A stretch of DNA of 64,000 nucleotides from Arthrobacter zhaoxinii (GCF_025244925.1 NZ_CP104275.1:3224001-3288000); one strand, 5' to 3'. Shown: positions 43,018 to 52,437, numbered from the stretch's first letter. Numbers and translations: made by a program. The notes: generated from the sequence alone by a model not told the origin.

Positions 43018-43379
43018 GCCTGGCAGAGGCAGAAGGGGTGACCCGCCGGATCCAGGAACACGCGGAAGGTCCTTCCCAGCTGGTGCTCGTGCTTGGTTGC
43101 CCCAAGCGCGAGGACAGCGGCTTCCCCCTCGTCCAGATCGTCAACATCGACGTCGATGTGCATTTGCTGGGGAGCATCCTGGCCGGGCCAGACCGGAGGC
43201 GTGTAGTTCTTCACCCGCTGGAAAGCGAAGCGCTGGCCGGTGCCGTCGGAGATTTCGGTCCAGTCGCCGTCGTACCCGTCCAGGTTCACCTTCCAATCCA
43301 GGAGGGCGCCGTAGAAGGTGGCGAGTGCCTCGGGATCCGGGCAGTCAATAACTGTGCTGGGTACTCGTGCGATAGCCAT
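43014..43379 (-). CDS. VOC-family protein (tandem copy 1)
   Basis: A 121-aa VOC/glyoxalase-like protein: PDPEALATFYGALLDWKV, PPVWPGQDAPQQMHIDVDVD and the terminal FRVFLDPAGHPFCLC. It is near-identical to the gene at 43413-43772, with most differences in the 12-residue loop around residue 35 and in two C-terminal positions. Its stop overlaps the convergent ABC gene by 4 bp. The substrate is unknown. Confidence 0.9.
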   Translation of the reverse strand: MAIARVPSTVIDCPDPEALATFYGALLDWKVNLDGYDGDWTEISDGTGQRFAFQRVKNYTPPVWPGQDAPQQMHIDVDVDDLDEGEAAVLALGATKHEHQLGRTFRVFLDPAGHPFCLCQA

Positions 43380-43412
43380 GGCTGGAACCTTAGCCGGGCT
43401 TCAGCCAGCCTG

Positions 43413-43772
43413 CTAGCCGACACAGAGGCAGAACGGGTGGCCTGCCGGGTCCAGGAACACGCGGAAGGTCTCCCCCGGCTGGAACTCGTGCTTGGTCACG
43501 CCAAGGGCAAGGACCGCCGCTTCCCCCTCGGCCAGATCGTCCACGTCGACGTCGATATGCATCTGCTGGGGAACATCCTGGCCGGGCCAGACCGGCGGCG
43601 TGTAGTTTTCCACCTTCTGGAAGGCGAAGCGCTGGCCGGTGACACCGGTGATGTCCGCCCATCCGTTGTCGTCCACCGACACCTTCCAGTCCAGGAGGGC
43701 GCCGTAGAAGGTGGCGAGTGCCTCGGGGTCCGGGCAGTCGATGACAGTGTTGGGAACTCGTGCGATAGCCAT
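43413..43772 (-). CDS. VOC-family protein (tandem copy 2)
   Basis: A 119-aa paralogue of the neighbouring VOC gene, sharing MAIARVP, the TVIDCPDPEALATFYGALLD block and the same C-terminal motif FLDPAGHPFCLC. Two residues are deleted in the loop near residue 33. The start codons and immediate upstream sequences are also alike, so the duplicated unit included the ribosome-binding region. The two genes are 33 bp apart and probably cotranscribed. Confidence 0.9.
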   Translation of the reverse strand: MAIARVPNTVIDCPDPEALATFYGALLDWKVSVDDNGWADITGVTGQRFAFQKVENYTPPVWPGQDVPQQMHIDVDVDDLAEGEAAVLALGVTKHEFQPGETFRVFLDPAGHPFCLCVG

Positions 43773-43899
43773 GGCGGGAAGCTTAGGGCGCTGCGAGGCC
43801 GGCTGTCACGCGAAATTCTGCTGCCGACACGCAGGAACAAGGCTGCTCCAGGCTCCGGCAGAAGAAGCCGCCACCGTCTAGGCATGCTTCGCGGGAACG

Positions 43900-43939
43900 A
43901 AAAAACGTGCCGCCCTTCCGGAAGGAAGGACGGCACGTT
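43900..43939 (-). terminator. Rho-independent terminator of the TetR-MMPL operon
   Basis: AACGTGCCG (43904-43912) pairs with CGGCACGTT (43931-43939), with CCTTCC/GGAAGG extending the stem inside. On the minus strand the hairpin is followed by six T (complement of 43900-43905), 25 bp after the MMPL stop. Confidence 0.88.
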
Positions 43940-43964
43940 CTTTGTTCTTCGGGAACGGGTGGAA

Positions 43965-46481
43965 CTAGCTCCGGACCGGTTCCTCCACTTCTGAGTGCTG
44001 CTCGTCGACGTGCGGGTGGCGGCGTTCCAGGGAGGCGCCCTCGACGTCGACATCCGGCAGGATCTTGTCCAGCCACTTCGGCAGCCACCAGGCCTTGTCG
44101 CCGGCCAGGTGCATCAGGGCCGGGACCAGCAGCATCCGCACCACGAAGGCATCAACAAGGACACCGAAGGCCAGCGCGAAGCCGATCGGCCGGATCATCG
44201 TGCTGTGCGAGAAGATGAAGCCGCCGAACACGGACGCCATGATGATGGCCGCGGCGGCCACCACCGAGCGTCCCGCGCGGAAGCCCTGGGCGACGGCGAG
44301 GCGTGCCGGTGCGCCGTGGACGAAAGCCTCCCGCATGCCGGAGCCGAGGAAGAGCATGTAGTCCATGGCCAGGCCGAAGAGGATGCCCGCCAGGATGGTC
44401 GGCAGGAAGCTCAGGATCGGGCCGGGGGTTTCCACCCCGAAGATGCCGGACAGCCAGCCCCACTGGTAGATGGCCACCACGCCGCCGAGGGCGGCGAAGT
44501 AGGACAGGATGAAGCCGAGAGTGGCGATCACCGGAACGAAGATGGACCGGAACACCAGGATCAGGATCAGCAGGGACAGTCCCACCACCACGCCGAGGTA
44601 GAGCGGCAGGGCGGAGCCCAGCTTCTCGGAGATGTCGATGTTGCCGCTGGCAGAGCCGGCCACGCCGATCTCGTAGTCGCCGTTCTCGCCCTCAACCGGG
44701 GACATACCGCGCAGCGAGTTCACGAGTGTTTCGGTGGATTCGCTCGTGGGGCCTTCTTCCGGAATGACCTGGAAGGCAGCCACGCTCCGGTCTTCGGAGG
44801 TACCGATGGGGGCTACTGCCGCCACGTCGTCCTGCTCGAAGATGGCGGTGGCAATCTCGTTCTGGGCCACCAGCGCTTCCTCTTCGCTGGGCTCGCCGGG
44901 CAGCTCGGCCACGAGCAGCAGCGGACCGTTCTGTCCTTCACCGAACTTCTCGGAGACGGCCGCATAGGCCCGGTACTGGGTGGTGTCGTGCGATTCGGCG
45001 GAACCGTCGGGCAGGTTCAGCCGCAGGTCCATCGACGGCACGGCCAGCAGCAGCAGCGCGGCAATGGAGCCGACAACCGTCACCACGGCACGGACGGAGG
45101 ACATGGGCTTGGCCGACGCGAGCTGCGGGCGGCCCTCCTTGGAGTCGGCGCCGGCGGGAGTGATGGCCGCGCGTTCCTTGCGGCTGAGGATGCGCATGCC
45201 CACGAGCTTCAGCAGTGCCGGGGTCAGCGTGACGGCAACCAGCACGGCGATGGCAACACAGGCCGCACCCACGGTGCCCATGAGGCCCAGGAACGGGATT
45301 CCCGTGACGTTGAGCGCCAGGAGTGCAATGAAGACGGTTGCACCGGCGAACACCACGGCGTTGCCCGAGGTGCCGTTGGCCAGCGCAATCGACTCCTGCA
45401 GGGAGAGGCCGGTCTTGAGCTGGCGACGGTGCCGGTTCACGATGAACAGGGCGTAGTCGATGCCCACGGCGAGGCCGAGCATCAGACCCAGCACCGGGGT
45501 TACGGAGGCCATTTCGACGACGCCGGAGAAGGCGAGGCCGCCCAGGGCACCGATGCCGACGCCGATCAGCGCGGTCAGCAGCGGCAGCCCGGCAGCGATC
45601 AGGGTGCCCAGCATGACGAACAGGACGACGCCGGCGATGACGAGGCCAACCACCTCGCCGATGCCGAAGAGGGCCGGAGTCGCAGCCGAGATTTCAGCGG
45701 AGAAATCCACCTTGACCCCGTCGATGGGCTCATCCTCGAAGAGGGCCACCACGGCATCCTTGGTTTCCTGCGTAATTTCCATCTGCGACTCAGTGAAGGT
45801 CACATTCAGGATCGCGGCGCTTCCGTCCTCGGAAACGGTGCGGATTTCCGTGGCCATGTCCAGCAGGGCTGCGCCCTGTTCGGCCTGCACGGCGCCGGCT
45901 TCCAGCTCTTCACTGCCAGCGTCCAGCTCCGCCCGCTTAGCATCCAGTTCGGCCTGCTGTGCGTCCAGTCCGGCCATCATTTCGGCGGGTGCGCCCGCCG
46001 CTTCGGCCTGTTCCCGCGCGGCGTCGAGCTGTGCCTGTCCGGCCTCCAGCTGGGCGCGGCCGTCCTCGATCTGGGTGCGGCCTGCCTCAACCTGCGCCAG
46101 GCCCGCCTGCAGTTCCTGCCCCTGCTTGGCCCGATCCGCCTCGGTGGCGAACGGATCGATGACGTTTTCCACGCCGTCAATCTCGCCGGCCTCGTTAACC
46201 CACTCGGAGATTTCCTGCTGCTGGGTATCGGTGAAGCGGGAGCCGTCCTCCGTCTGAACCATCACGGAGCCGGAGCCGCCCGATGCCTGCGGAAGTTTTT
46301 CCTGCAGCCGCTCGGTGACCTTGGTGGTGGGCGTATCGGGAATGGAGAACGCGGTGGTGAGGGTGCCGCTGAAGAGCGTGTAGGCCACACCGGCCACCAC
46401 GAGCACAGCGAACCACGCCGCCAGGACGGTGCGCGCACGGCGTGCGGCCGCCGCACCAAGGCGGTAGAGGAATTCAGCCAT
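43965..46481 (-). CDS. MMPL/RND-family transporter
   Basis: An 838-aa RND-superfamily membrane protein of the MMPL group with two six-helix halves. The first large extracellular loop contains a long Ala/Glu/Gln coiled coil (about residues 115-220, repeats of the type AxLEAGxAQL). The RND helix-4 motif with Asp appears as GLAVGIDYALFIV, and its partner as LFGLAMDYMLFLG. It would export lipids or drugs using the proton gradient. ATG at 46481 follows AAAGGAC; its start overlaps the TetR gene end by 8 bp. Confidence 0.93.
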   Translation of the reverse strand: MAEFLYRLGAAAARRARTVLAAWFAVLVVAGVAYTLFSGTLTTAFSIPDTPTTKVTERLQEKLPQASGGSGSVMVQTEDGSRFTDTQQQEISEWVNEAGEIDGVENVIDPFATEADRAKQGQELQAGLAQVEAGRTQIEDGRAQLEAGQAQLDAAREQAEAAGAPAEMMAGLDAQQAELDAKRAELDAGSEELEAGAVQAEQGAALLDMATEIRTVSEDGSAAILNVTFTESQMEITQETKDAVVALFEDEPIDGVKVDFSAEISAATPALFGIGEVVGLVIAGVVLFVMLGTLIAAGLPLLTALIGVGIGALGGLAFSGVVEMASVTPVLGLMLGLAVGIDYALFIVNRHRRQLKTGLSLQESIALANGTSGNAVVFAGATVFIALLALNVTGIPFLGLMGTVGAACVAIAVLVAVTLTPALLKLVGMRILSRKERAAITPAGADSKEGRPQLASAKPMSSVRAVVTVVGSIAALLLLAVPSMDLRLNLPDGSAESHDTTQYRAYAAVSEKFGEGQNGPLLLVAELPGEPSEEEALVAQNEIATAIFEQDDVAAVAPIGTSEDRSVAAFQVIPEEGPTSESTETLVNSLRGMSPVEGENGDYEIGVAGSASGNIDISEKLGSALPLYLGVVVGLSLLILILVFRSIFVPVIATLGFILSYFAALGGVVAIYQWGWLSGIFGVETPGPILSFLPTILAGILFGLAMDYMLFLGSGMREAFVHGAPARLAVAQGFRAGRSVVAAAAIIMASVFGGFIFSHSTMIRPIGFALAFGVLVDAFVVRMLLVPALMHLAGDKAWWLPKWLDKILPDVDVEGASLERRHPHVDEQHSEVEEPVRS

Positions 46482-47172
46482 TGAGAGTCTGTCCTTTAGA
46501 GGGATGGTTGGGGGAAACTGCGGAACTAGGGCAGGCTTGCCCGGCCGGTCCGGCGGCATGGCCGGTACGGACGGTGTCGAGAAGCTGGTCCAGCATCCGG
46601 GCCCAGCTTCGTCGGGACTGCGGAGTGTCAACGGCACCGGTGGCGCAGTGCCAGTGGTGGTACAGCACCCCCAGTCCGCTGGTGAGGGCGCCCACCAGCA
46701 GGTGCACGCTGAGCTTATCGGCCTCGGGGTGGCGGCTGAGCATCACGGCGGAGAGCCGTTCGCTGAGCTCGGTGAAGGCCCGCAGGGCCATGGGGTGTGC
46801 CGTCGCTGCCGGCCCCCCGTCTCCGAGCACGCGGTTCAGGTAGGCCATGGGTCCCACCAGGTCCGCGTTGCGGAAGGCCTCGGCAATTTCATCCAGCACG
46901 GCCGGGCCGTCGGACGCAGGGACGGCGGTCAGGCTTGCGACGGCGGAACTGAGCACGTCACTGCAGACCTCGGACACGATGTCATTGATGGAGCCGAAGT
47001 GGTTGAACACCGTGCGGCGGGAAACGTCGGCGCGCTGCGCCAACTCGTCCACAGTGAAGTCTGTGGTCTGGCGCTCGTCCATCAGCGCGGCCGCGGCAGC
47101 CACGATTTCCTGCCGGTGGCGGCTTTTGAGCGCTTTGCGGCGGTCTTCAACCGGGAGGGTGGTGGTCAGCAC
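46474..47172 (-). CDS. TetR-family regulator of the MMPL transporter
   Basis: A 232-aa TetR regulator: FTVDELAQRADVSRRTVFNHF is the HTH, followed by an all-helical ligand domain and a Pro/Ser-rich tail. The GTG start (47170-47172) has TAGTGT 6 bp upstream and no Shine-Dalgarno. It is the first gene of a two-gene operon with the MMPL transporter and is probably autoregulated through the palindromes at 47186-47207. Confidence 0.92.
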   Translation of the reverse strand: MLTTTLPVEDRRKALKSRHRQEIVAAAAALMDERQTTDFTVDELAQRADVSRRTVFNHFGSINDIVSEVCSDVLSSAVASLTAVPASDGPAVLDEIAEAFRNADLVGPMAYLNRVLGDGGPAATAHPMALRAFTELSERLSAVMLSRHPEADKLSVHLLVGALTSGLGVLYHHWHCATGAVDTPQSRRSWARMLDQLLDTVRTGHAAGPAGQACPSSAVSPNHPSKGQTLNG

Positions 47173-47185
47173 GTTCCTACACTAC

Positions 47186-47207
47186 GTGCATCATTGCACT
47201 GGGTGCA
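47186..47207. promoter_or_regulatory. Overlapping GTGCA/TGCAC palindromes, probable TetR operator
   Basis: GTGCATCATTGCAC (47186-47199) and TGCACTGGGTGCA (47195-47207) are perfect 5-bp-arm inverted repeats sharing the central TGCAC. They lie 13 bp upstream of the TetR GTG start, over its promoter. Confidence 0.65.
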
Positions 47208-47230
47208 AACGGTTGGCGGCAGGCGTTCCG

Positions 47231-48208
47231 TCAGTACCGGGCGCCCTCCGGCTGCGGTGCGTTATTGAGCATTGCCAGGTCCTCATCACTGAGCATCAGG
47301 TCTCCGGCAGCGACGTTTTCGCGCAGGTACTTCGGCGTCTTGGTGCCGGGAATCGGGATGACCCGGCGGCCCTGGGCCACTACCCAGGCCAGTGCCACCT
47401 GCGCCGGCGTCGCGCCCACCCGTTCGGCGACGTCGTGCACCCGCTGCACAATGGCCAGGTTCGCCTTGATGTTCTCCTGCTGGAAGCGCGGGAGCTTCCG
47501 GCGCATGTCATCAGCCGGCAGCTGGTCAAAAGAGGTGAACCGGCCGGTGAGGAACCCGCGGCCCAGCGGTGAGAAGGGCAGGAACGCCATGCCGTGCTCC
47601 TCGCAGTAGGGCACGACGTCGGACAGCCGGTCCCGGGTCCAGAGCGAGAGTTCGGACTGCACCGCCGTCACCGGATGCACCGACTGCGCCAGCTCAATCT
47701 GCTCCACACTCGCCTCGGACAGCCCGATGGCGCGGGCCTTGCCGTCCGTGACCGCCTGTGCCATCGCTCCCCAGGAATCCTCCAGCGGCACCTCCGGATC
47801 CACCCGGTGCAGGATGTACAGGTCCACGTGATCGGTGCCGAGCCGGCGCAGGCTCGCATCAATGGATGCACGGATGTGCTCGGGTCGGCCGTCCTTCTTC
47901 AGTCCGGGCATCGTCCCGGCGGCGGGAGCCTCGGTGCTGATCTCCAGCCCGACCTTGGTGGACAGCACCACCCGTTCCCGGTAGCCGTCCTTCAGTGCCC
48001 GGCCCACGAGTTCCTCGTTGGTGTAGGGGCCGTACACGTCCGCGGTGTCGATCAGGGTGCTTCCCAGCTCGACCGCTCCGCGGATGACCGAGACCGACGT
48101 TTCATTGTCGCGTTCGGTATCCATGTCGTAGGCGTAGCTCATGCCCATGCAGCCCAGCCCGATGACGCCGACCTCGGGCCCGTTGATTCCCAGATGTGTT
48201 GTACGCAC
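47231..48208 (-). CDS. Aldo/keto reductase (YajO/AKR13-like)
   Basis: A 325-aa aldo/keto reductase: VGVIGLGCMGMSYAYD, catalytic Asp and Tyr in LIDTADVYGPYTNEELVG, Lys in VLSTKVGLE, His in DLYILHRVDPE, and the cofactor segment IPIPGTKTPKYLRENV. It reduces small aldehydes or ketones with NADPH; substrate unknown. It is followed in the same direction by no other gene of its operon and preceded by the Rieske-fusion gene 32 bp upstream, which may share its transcript. Confidence 0.93.
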   Translation of the reverse strand: MRTTHLGINGPEVGVIGLGCMGMSYAYDMDTERDNETSVSVIRGAVELGSTLIDTADVYGPYTNEELVGRALKDGYRERVVLSTKVGLEISTEAPAAGTMPGLKKDGRPEHIRASIDASLRRLGTDHVDLYILHRVDPEVPLEDSWGAMAQAVTDGKARAIGLSEASVEQIELAQSVHPVTAVQSELSLWTRDRLSDVVPYCEEHGMAFLPFSPLGRGFLTGRFTSFDQLPADDMRRKLPRFQQENIKANLAIVQRVHDVAERVGATPAQVALAWVVAQGRRVIPIPGTKTPKYLRENVAAGDLMLSDEDLAMLNNAPQPEGARY

Positions 48209-48240
48209 GGCACTCTCCTTGCGTGGCGGAGCGGACAGGT

Positions 48241-49125
48241 TCAGGGTTTAACGCTTATCTCCAGCACACCGTCCCGGATACGGGTGGAAAAGGACGGCTG
48301 CGGGGCGGTCGCCGGCCCGTGCACCACTTCCCCCGACTCCACGGAGAACGTGCTGCCGTGCCAGGGGCAGACGATGCACAGCTCGTTCGCCACCTGCCGC
48401 AGCTCGCCGTCGTGGAGAGGGCCGCCGAGGTGGCTGCAGCTGTCCACCAGAACAGAGACCGCGCCGTCCGCGGCACCGTCGGTGCGCTTGAGCACCATCA
48501 GGTTCACCGGTCCGAGGCGGGCCGGCTGCGGAACTCCGGACGCGAATGCCCCCGCGGGTCCCAGCGAGTGCCAGCCCGCCGGGATCTGCTCGGGGAAGTC
48601 ATCGTTGCGGTTGACCCCGGCGCCCTGCCGGTACGACAGGTGTCCGCCCAGGAAACCGCCCGCACCGGAGACTGCGAGGCCGGTGAAGGCCAGGACGCGG
48701 CCCAGGTCCGTGCGGCCCCTACCGCGCACCAGCCAGGAGGCGGAGTAGAGGCCGACGGCGAGCACGTTCGCAGCCTGGTGCACAATCCCGGTGCGCTGCT
48801 GTTCGGTATCCAGCTGCGAGAAGTCGACGGCGCCTGCGAGCGCGGTGGGACCCGCGGCAGCTACACCCACGCCCACCAGGGTCCGGGCGGCCCGCTCGTT
48901 GCCCGGCACCAGGTCCAGCACGGCTGCGGACACCCACGCACCCAGCGGCACCACAATCATCAGCGGATGAAGCGGGTGCCCCAGGGGCACTCCGTGCAGG
49001 ATGTCTTTCACGGCAGGCCAGGGCACACCGGCCTTCACCGCCTTCGACACCCAACCGGCTGCGGGGTCCAGCCAGCCCGTGGTTTCCAGTTTGTCGGCAA
49101 CGGTCACTAAGGGCAGTCGGCGCAT
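48241..49125 (-). CDS. DUF2231 membrane domain fused to Rieske [2Fe-2S] domain
   Basis: A 294-aa fusion. Residues 1-165 are a DUF2231-type membrane domain with four hydrophobic segments and the HGVPLGHPLHPLMI motif. Residues about 185-294 are a Rieske ferredoxin domain with ligands Cys 230 and His 232 (CSHLGG) and Cys 253 and His 256 (CPWHGSTF), so the cluster site is complete. It should be a membrane-bound one-electron carrier of unknown partner. GAGGAG precedes the ATG. The arrangement occurs in other actinobacteria. Confidence 0.9.
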   Translation of the reverse strand: MRRLPLVTVADKLETTGWLDPAAGWVSKAVKAGVPWPAVKDILHGVPLGHPLHPLMIVVPLGAWVSAAVLDLVPGNERAARTLVGVGVAAAGPTALAGAVDFSQLDTEQQRTGIVHQAANVLAVGLYSASWLVRGRGRTDLGRVLAFTGLAVSGAGGFLGGHLSYRQGAGVNRNDDFPEQIPAGWHSLGPAGAFASGVPQPARLGPVNLMVLKRTDGAADGAVSVLVDSCSHLGGPLHDGELRQVANELCIVCPWHGSTFSVESGEVVHGPATAPQPSFSTRIRDGVLEISVKP

Positions 49126-49268
49126 GGCCTCTCCTCACGGAAATGATCACCTGATTGATCCTGCACAGGCTAGGTGCCGGCCCGTGCGGGCGCCACCGAA
49201 ACCGCCGTACCGTCCGGTTTGGGCGGCACTGTTGCACGCCGGCCCGGGCCGGCGGCAGCGACCCGGGG

Positions 49269-50672
49269 CTAGAGCGCCTTGCCCGGGTTGAGGATGCCCA
49301 GCGGATCAAGGGCGGTGCGGATGGTATTCATGATCTCCAGGGACACCCCGCCCAGCTCCTCCTCCAGCCAGTCCCGCTTCAGCAGCCCGATCCCGTGCTC
49401 GCCGGTCAGGGTGCCGCCCAGCCGGTGCGCCAGATGGAACATCTCCCCCAGCGCCGCTTTGGCCGGACCGGTGGTCACGGAGTCCTCCGGATCCAGCACA
49501 ATCATGGGGTGCAGGTTCCCGTCCGAGGCATGCGCGATCGTAAAAATACGGACCCCGGTACGTGCGGAAATCTCCTCAAGCCCGCTCACCACTTCCGCGA
49601 GCCGGCCCCGCGGTACGCCGATGTCGCCGATGGACACCCGCCCTAGCTTTTCCAGGGAGGGGATGGCCTCCCTGCGGGCGGTGATCAGGGCGGCGGCGTG
49701 CTCGTCGTCGACGGCCTTCTCGCAGCTGCCCAGCGTTGTCAGGACCTCCATCACCACGTCCTGTTCGAGGAACGCCCCGTACCCGTCCGTCTGCACCAGC
49801 AGGAACGCTCCGCCCTTCGACCGGTAATCGGTGCCCATCGCCATATCCACGGCTTCCAGTGTGGGCCCGTCCATCAGCTCCATCACGGAGGGCTGGATCC
49901 GGGCGGCAATGACGGCGGAGGCGGCCTGGGCGGCAGTAGTAACGTCCGGGAAGAACGCTGCCACCGTGGCAGTGTGCACCGGCATGGGGCGCAGCCGGAG
50001 GGTGGCTTCGACCACTACCCCGAGGGTTCCTTCCGAACCGATCATCAGGGCATTGAGGTCATAGCCGCTGACGCCCTTGATGGTCTCGCGGCCGGTGCGC
50101 AGTTCCCGGCCGTCCGCCAGGATCACGCGCAGGGCCAGCACTGATTCCCTGGTGACACCGTACTTGGCGCAGCGCATGCCGCCGGCGTTGGTGGCGATGT
50201 TGCCCCCGATGCTGCAGATGGCGGTGCTCGCCGGGTCCGGTGCGTAGAAGAGTCCGTATTCCGCCGCCGCCGCGTTGAGGTCGGCGTTCAGCACCCCGGG
50301 TTCCACCACAGCCAGCTGCTCCCGGGGGTCGATGCGCAGGATCCGGTTCATGCCCGAAACGTCGAGGACCAGTTCGCCGGCCCGGGAGGACGACGCCGCG
50401 GCGAGCCCGGTGCCGGCTCCCCGGGGAACCACGGGTATGCGGTGTTCGGTGGCCAGCTGGAGGGTGGCGACGACGTCGTCCGCGGTGCGGGCGAACACCA
50501 CGCCGTCCGGCAGCGACTCCGGAACAAAGCCGGACCTGTCGGTACTCACCCGTTGCCGGTCCGCTTCCAGGAAGGAGACGGAGGGGAAGCCGCTCAGGAC
50601 GGAACCGCCCGGGCCGAAGGTGACGCCGGCGGGAACGGGAACGGGAACGGGATCGAGGGAGTGCGTGCTCAC
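49269..50672 (-). CDS. FAD-linked oxidase, GlcD/D-lactate dehydrogenase type
   Basis: A 467-aa flavoprotein of the FAD_binding_4/FAD-oxidase_C (VAO) family. The FAD loop VPRGAGTGLAAAS, GGNIATNAGGMR, and the C-terminal GEHGIGLLKRDWLEEE are present. It oxidises glycolate or D-lactate at the membrane. The GTG at 50672 has AAGGAG 8 bp upstream; longer frames overlap no homology. It lies 61 bp after the lactate permease gene, with which it forms a 2-hydroxyacid uptake and oxidation unit. No GlcE/GlcF partner is present. Confidence 0.92.
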   Translation of the reverse strand: MSTHSLDPVPVPVPAGVTFGPGGSVLSGFPSVSFLEADRQRVSTDRSGFVPESLPDGVVFARTADDVVATLQLATEHRIPVVPRGAGTGLAAASSSRAGELVLDVSGMNRILRIDPREQLAVVEPGVLNADLNAAAAEYGLFYAPDPASTAICSIGGNIATNAGGMRCAKYGVTRESVLALRVILADGRELRTGRETIKGVSGYDLNALMIGSEGTLGVVVEATLRLRPMPVHTATVAAFFPDVTTAAQAASAVIAARIQPSVMELMDGPTLEAVDMAMGTDYRSKGGAFLLVQTDGYGAFLEQDVVMEVLTTLGSCEKAVDDEHAAALITARREAIPSLEKLGRVSIGDIGVPRGRLAEVVSGLEEISARTGVRIFTIAHASDGNLHPMIVLDPEDSVTTGPAKAALGEMFHLAHRLGGTLTGEHGIGLLKRDWLEEELGGVSLEIMNTIRTALDPLGILNPGKAL

Positions 50673-50733
50673 GGAATTTCTCCTTGCAGTTCGGGGACGC
50701 GGACGCCCCGGGAAACCGGAATCTCGAGCGGTT

Positions 50734-52437
50734 TTAAGGGACCATCCAGCCAAGAATCGAGGTGGACTGCAGCCAGATCAGCACGGTGATGAACGCCAGC
50801 AGGCCAAGGCTCCAGCCGATGAGTTTGCGCAGCAGTGTCCCTTCCGCCCCGTCGAGGCCGACGGCGGCGGAGGCGATGGCCAGATTCTGCAGCGAAAGCA
50901 TCTTGCCCATGACCCCGGCCGAGGAGTTCGCGGCGGCCATGAGCGTGGGCGACAGACCGGTCTCATTCGCCGCGGCAACCTGCAGGGCACCGAAGAGGGA
51001 GTTCGACGACGTGTCAGACCCGGTCAAGGCCACGCCGATCCAGCCGAGCAGCGGAGAAAGCAGGGCGAAGAAGCCGCCGGCGGAGGCCAGGGCGACCCCG
51101 AGGGTGGTGGTCTGCCCGGACAGGTTCATCACAAAGGACAGCGCCAGCACGGAACAGACCGTCAGGATGGTCCAGCGCAGCTGGACCAGGGTTTCGCCGT
51201 ACACCTTCACCCCGCGGCGCGGTGCAATCCGATACAGCACCATGGTGACGATTCCGGAGAAAAGCAGCAGGGTGCCGGTTGCCCGGATGTGGTCAAAGCG
51301 CAGGGTCTGGGCAGCCACCGGTTCGCCGTTGTTCCCGACGACGTCGAGTCCCGGCCACAGGAACGTGGTGCTCCCGATGCTGGTCAGCCAGGTCTTGACC
51401 ACGGGGATCTGGGCGATGGAAAACACCACAATGATCACCAGATACGGGGCAATGGCCATCCAGACGTCGTGGCCCGAGGGCCGGCCGCCGGATCCGGTGA
51501 GGGTGTCCGTTCCGGTCCGGGTGTCCGTTCCGGCCGCTCCGGTCCCCGACGCCGACGCCGCTTCCCCTGCGTTTTCGGCCTCGCGGGATTCGCCTGTCAT
51601 CCCGATGATCTCGGCCGGCTGCCAGACACGGAGCATCAGCAGCACTGCGATGACTGTCACCACGGCGGCAACGACGTCGGTCAGTTCCACGATGAAGAAG
51701 TTGGAGGCGGCGAACTGCGCCAGTCCAAAAGCAGCTCCGGCCACCAGCGCCACGGGCCACGTTTGCCGCAGCCCGCGCTTGCCGTCCACCAGGAAAACCA
51801 GGATCAGCGGAACCACCAGGGCAATAAAGGGTGTCTGCCGTCCGGTCATGGAGGAGAGTTCCTGCAGCGGGATGCCGGTGACACCGTTGAGCGCAATGAG
51901 GGGAGCCGCCATCGCACCGAAGGCCACCGGCGCCGTGTTGGCAAGGAGGGCGACAACGGCGGATTTCAACGGCTTCATGCCCGCGGCCATCAGCATGGCG
52001 GCCGCAATAGCCACCGGGGCACCGAAGCCGGCCAGGGATTCCAGCAGGGCGCCGAAGCAGAAGGCGATGAGGATCGAGAGGATGCGTAGGTCGTCGGAGA
52101 TTGACCGGATGGTGCGGCCGAGGACCTCGAACCAGGGCGTTGCCACCGTGAGTTTGTAGATCCACAGGGCGTTGATCAGGATCCAGAGGATGGGAAAGAT
52201 GGCGTAAAAGGCTCCCAGTCCCGTGGCCGAGAGGACCTGCCCCACCGGCATCCTCCAACCGACCACGGCGAGGATGATGGACAGCGCCAGACTGATCAGG
52301 GCCGCCTGGTACGCCTTCATCCGGAAGACGCCCAGCAGGACGAACAAAATCAGCAGGGGCAGCGCCGCCAGGATGGCGGACATGGCCAGGGAACCGGCAA
52401 TCGGGTCGAGAGGCTGTTGGAAGGCAGCAGTCGTCAC
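50734..52437 (-). CDS. lctP: L-lactate/glycolate permease, LctP family
   Basis: A 567-aa LctP-family 2-hydroxycarboxylate:proton symporter with about 13 transmembrane segments (LLESLAGFGAPVAIAAAML is the family signature; SLFGALQVAAANETGLSPTL near the end). A soluble Gly/Thr-rich loop sits at residues about 290-320. The GTG start has AAAGGAG upstream. It imports lactate or glycolate for the FAD dehydrogenase encoded just downstream. Confidence 0.93.
   Translation of the reverse strand: MTTAAFQQPLDPIAGSLAMSAILAALPLLILFVLLGVFRMKAYQAALISLALSIILAVVGWRMPVGQVLSATGLGAFYAIFPILWILINALWIYKLTVATPWFEVLGRTIRSISDDLRILSILIAFCFGALLESLAGFGAPVAIAAAMLMAAGMKPLKSAVVALLANTAPVAFGAMAAPLIALNGVTGIPLQELSSMTGRQTPFIALVVPLILVFLVDGKRGLRQTWPVALVAGAAFGLAQFAASNFFIVELTDVVAAVVTVIAVLLMLRVWQPAEIIGMTGESREAENAGEAASASGTGAAGTDTRTGTDTLTGSGGRPSGHDVWMAIAPYLVIIVVFSIAQIPVVKTWLTSIGSTTFLWPGLDVVGNNGEPVAAQTLRFDHIRATGTLLLFSGIVTMVLYRIAPRRGVKVYGETLVQLRWTILTVCSVLALSFVMNLSGQTTTLGVALASAGGFFALLSPLLGWIGVALTGSDTSSNSLFGALQVAAANETGLSPTLMAAANSSAGVMGKMLSLQNLAIASAAVGLDGAEGTLLRKLIGWSLGLLAFITVLIWLQSTSILGWMVP

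Noticed and set aside
42519..43994. Frames spanning the ABC gene end and both VOC genes on the plus strand
   Set aside because: Antisense to two clear VOC genes; similarity between its halves only reflects the tandem duplication.
43995..46484. Very long open frame opposite the MMPL transporter gene
   Set aside because: It is the antisense shadow of a GC-rich gene; the His/Gln/Arg-rich product has no family features, while the opposite strand shows complete RND motifs.
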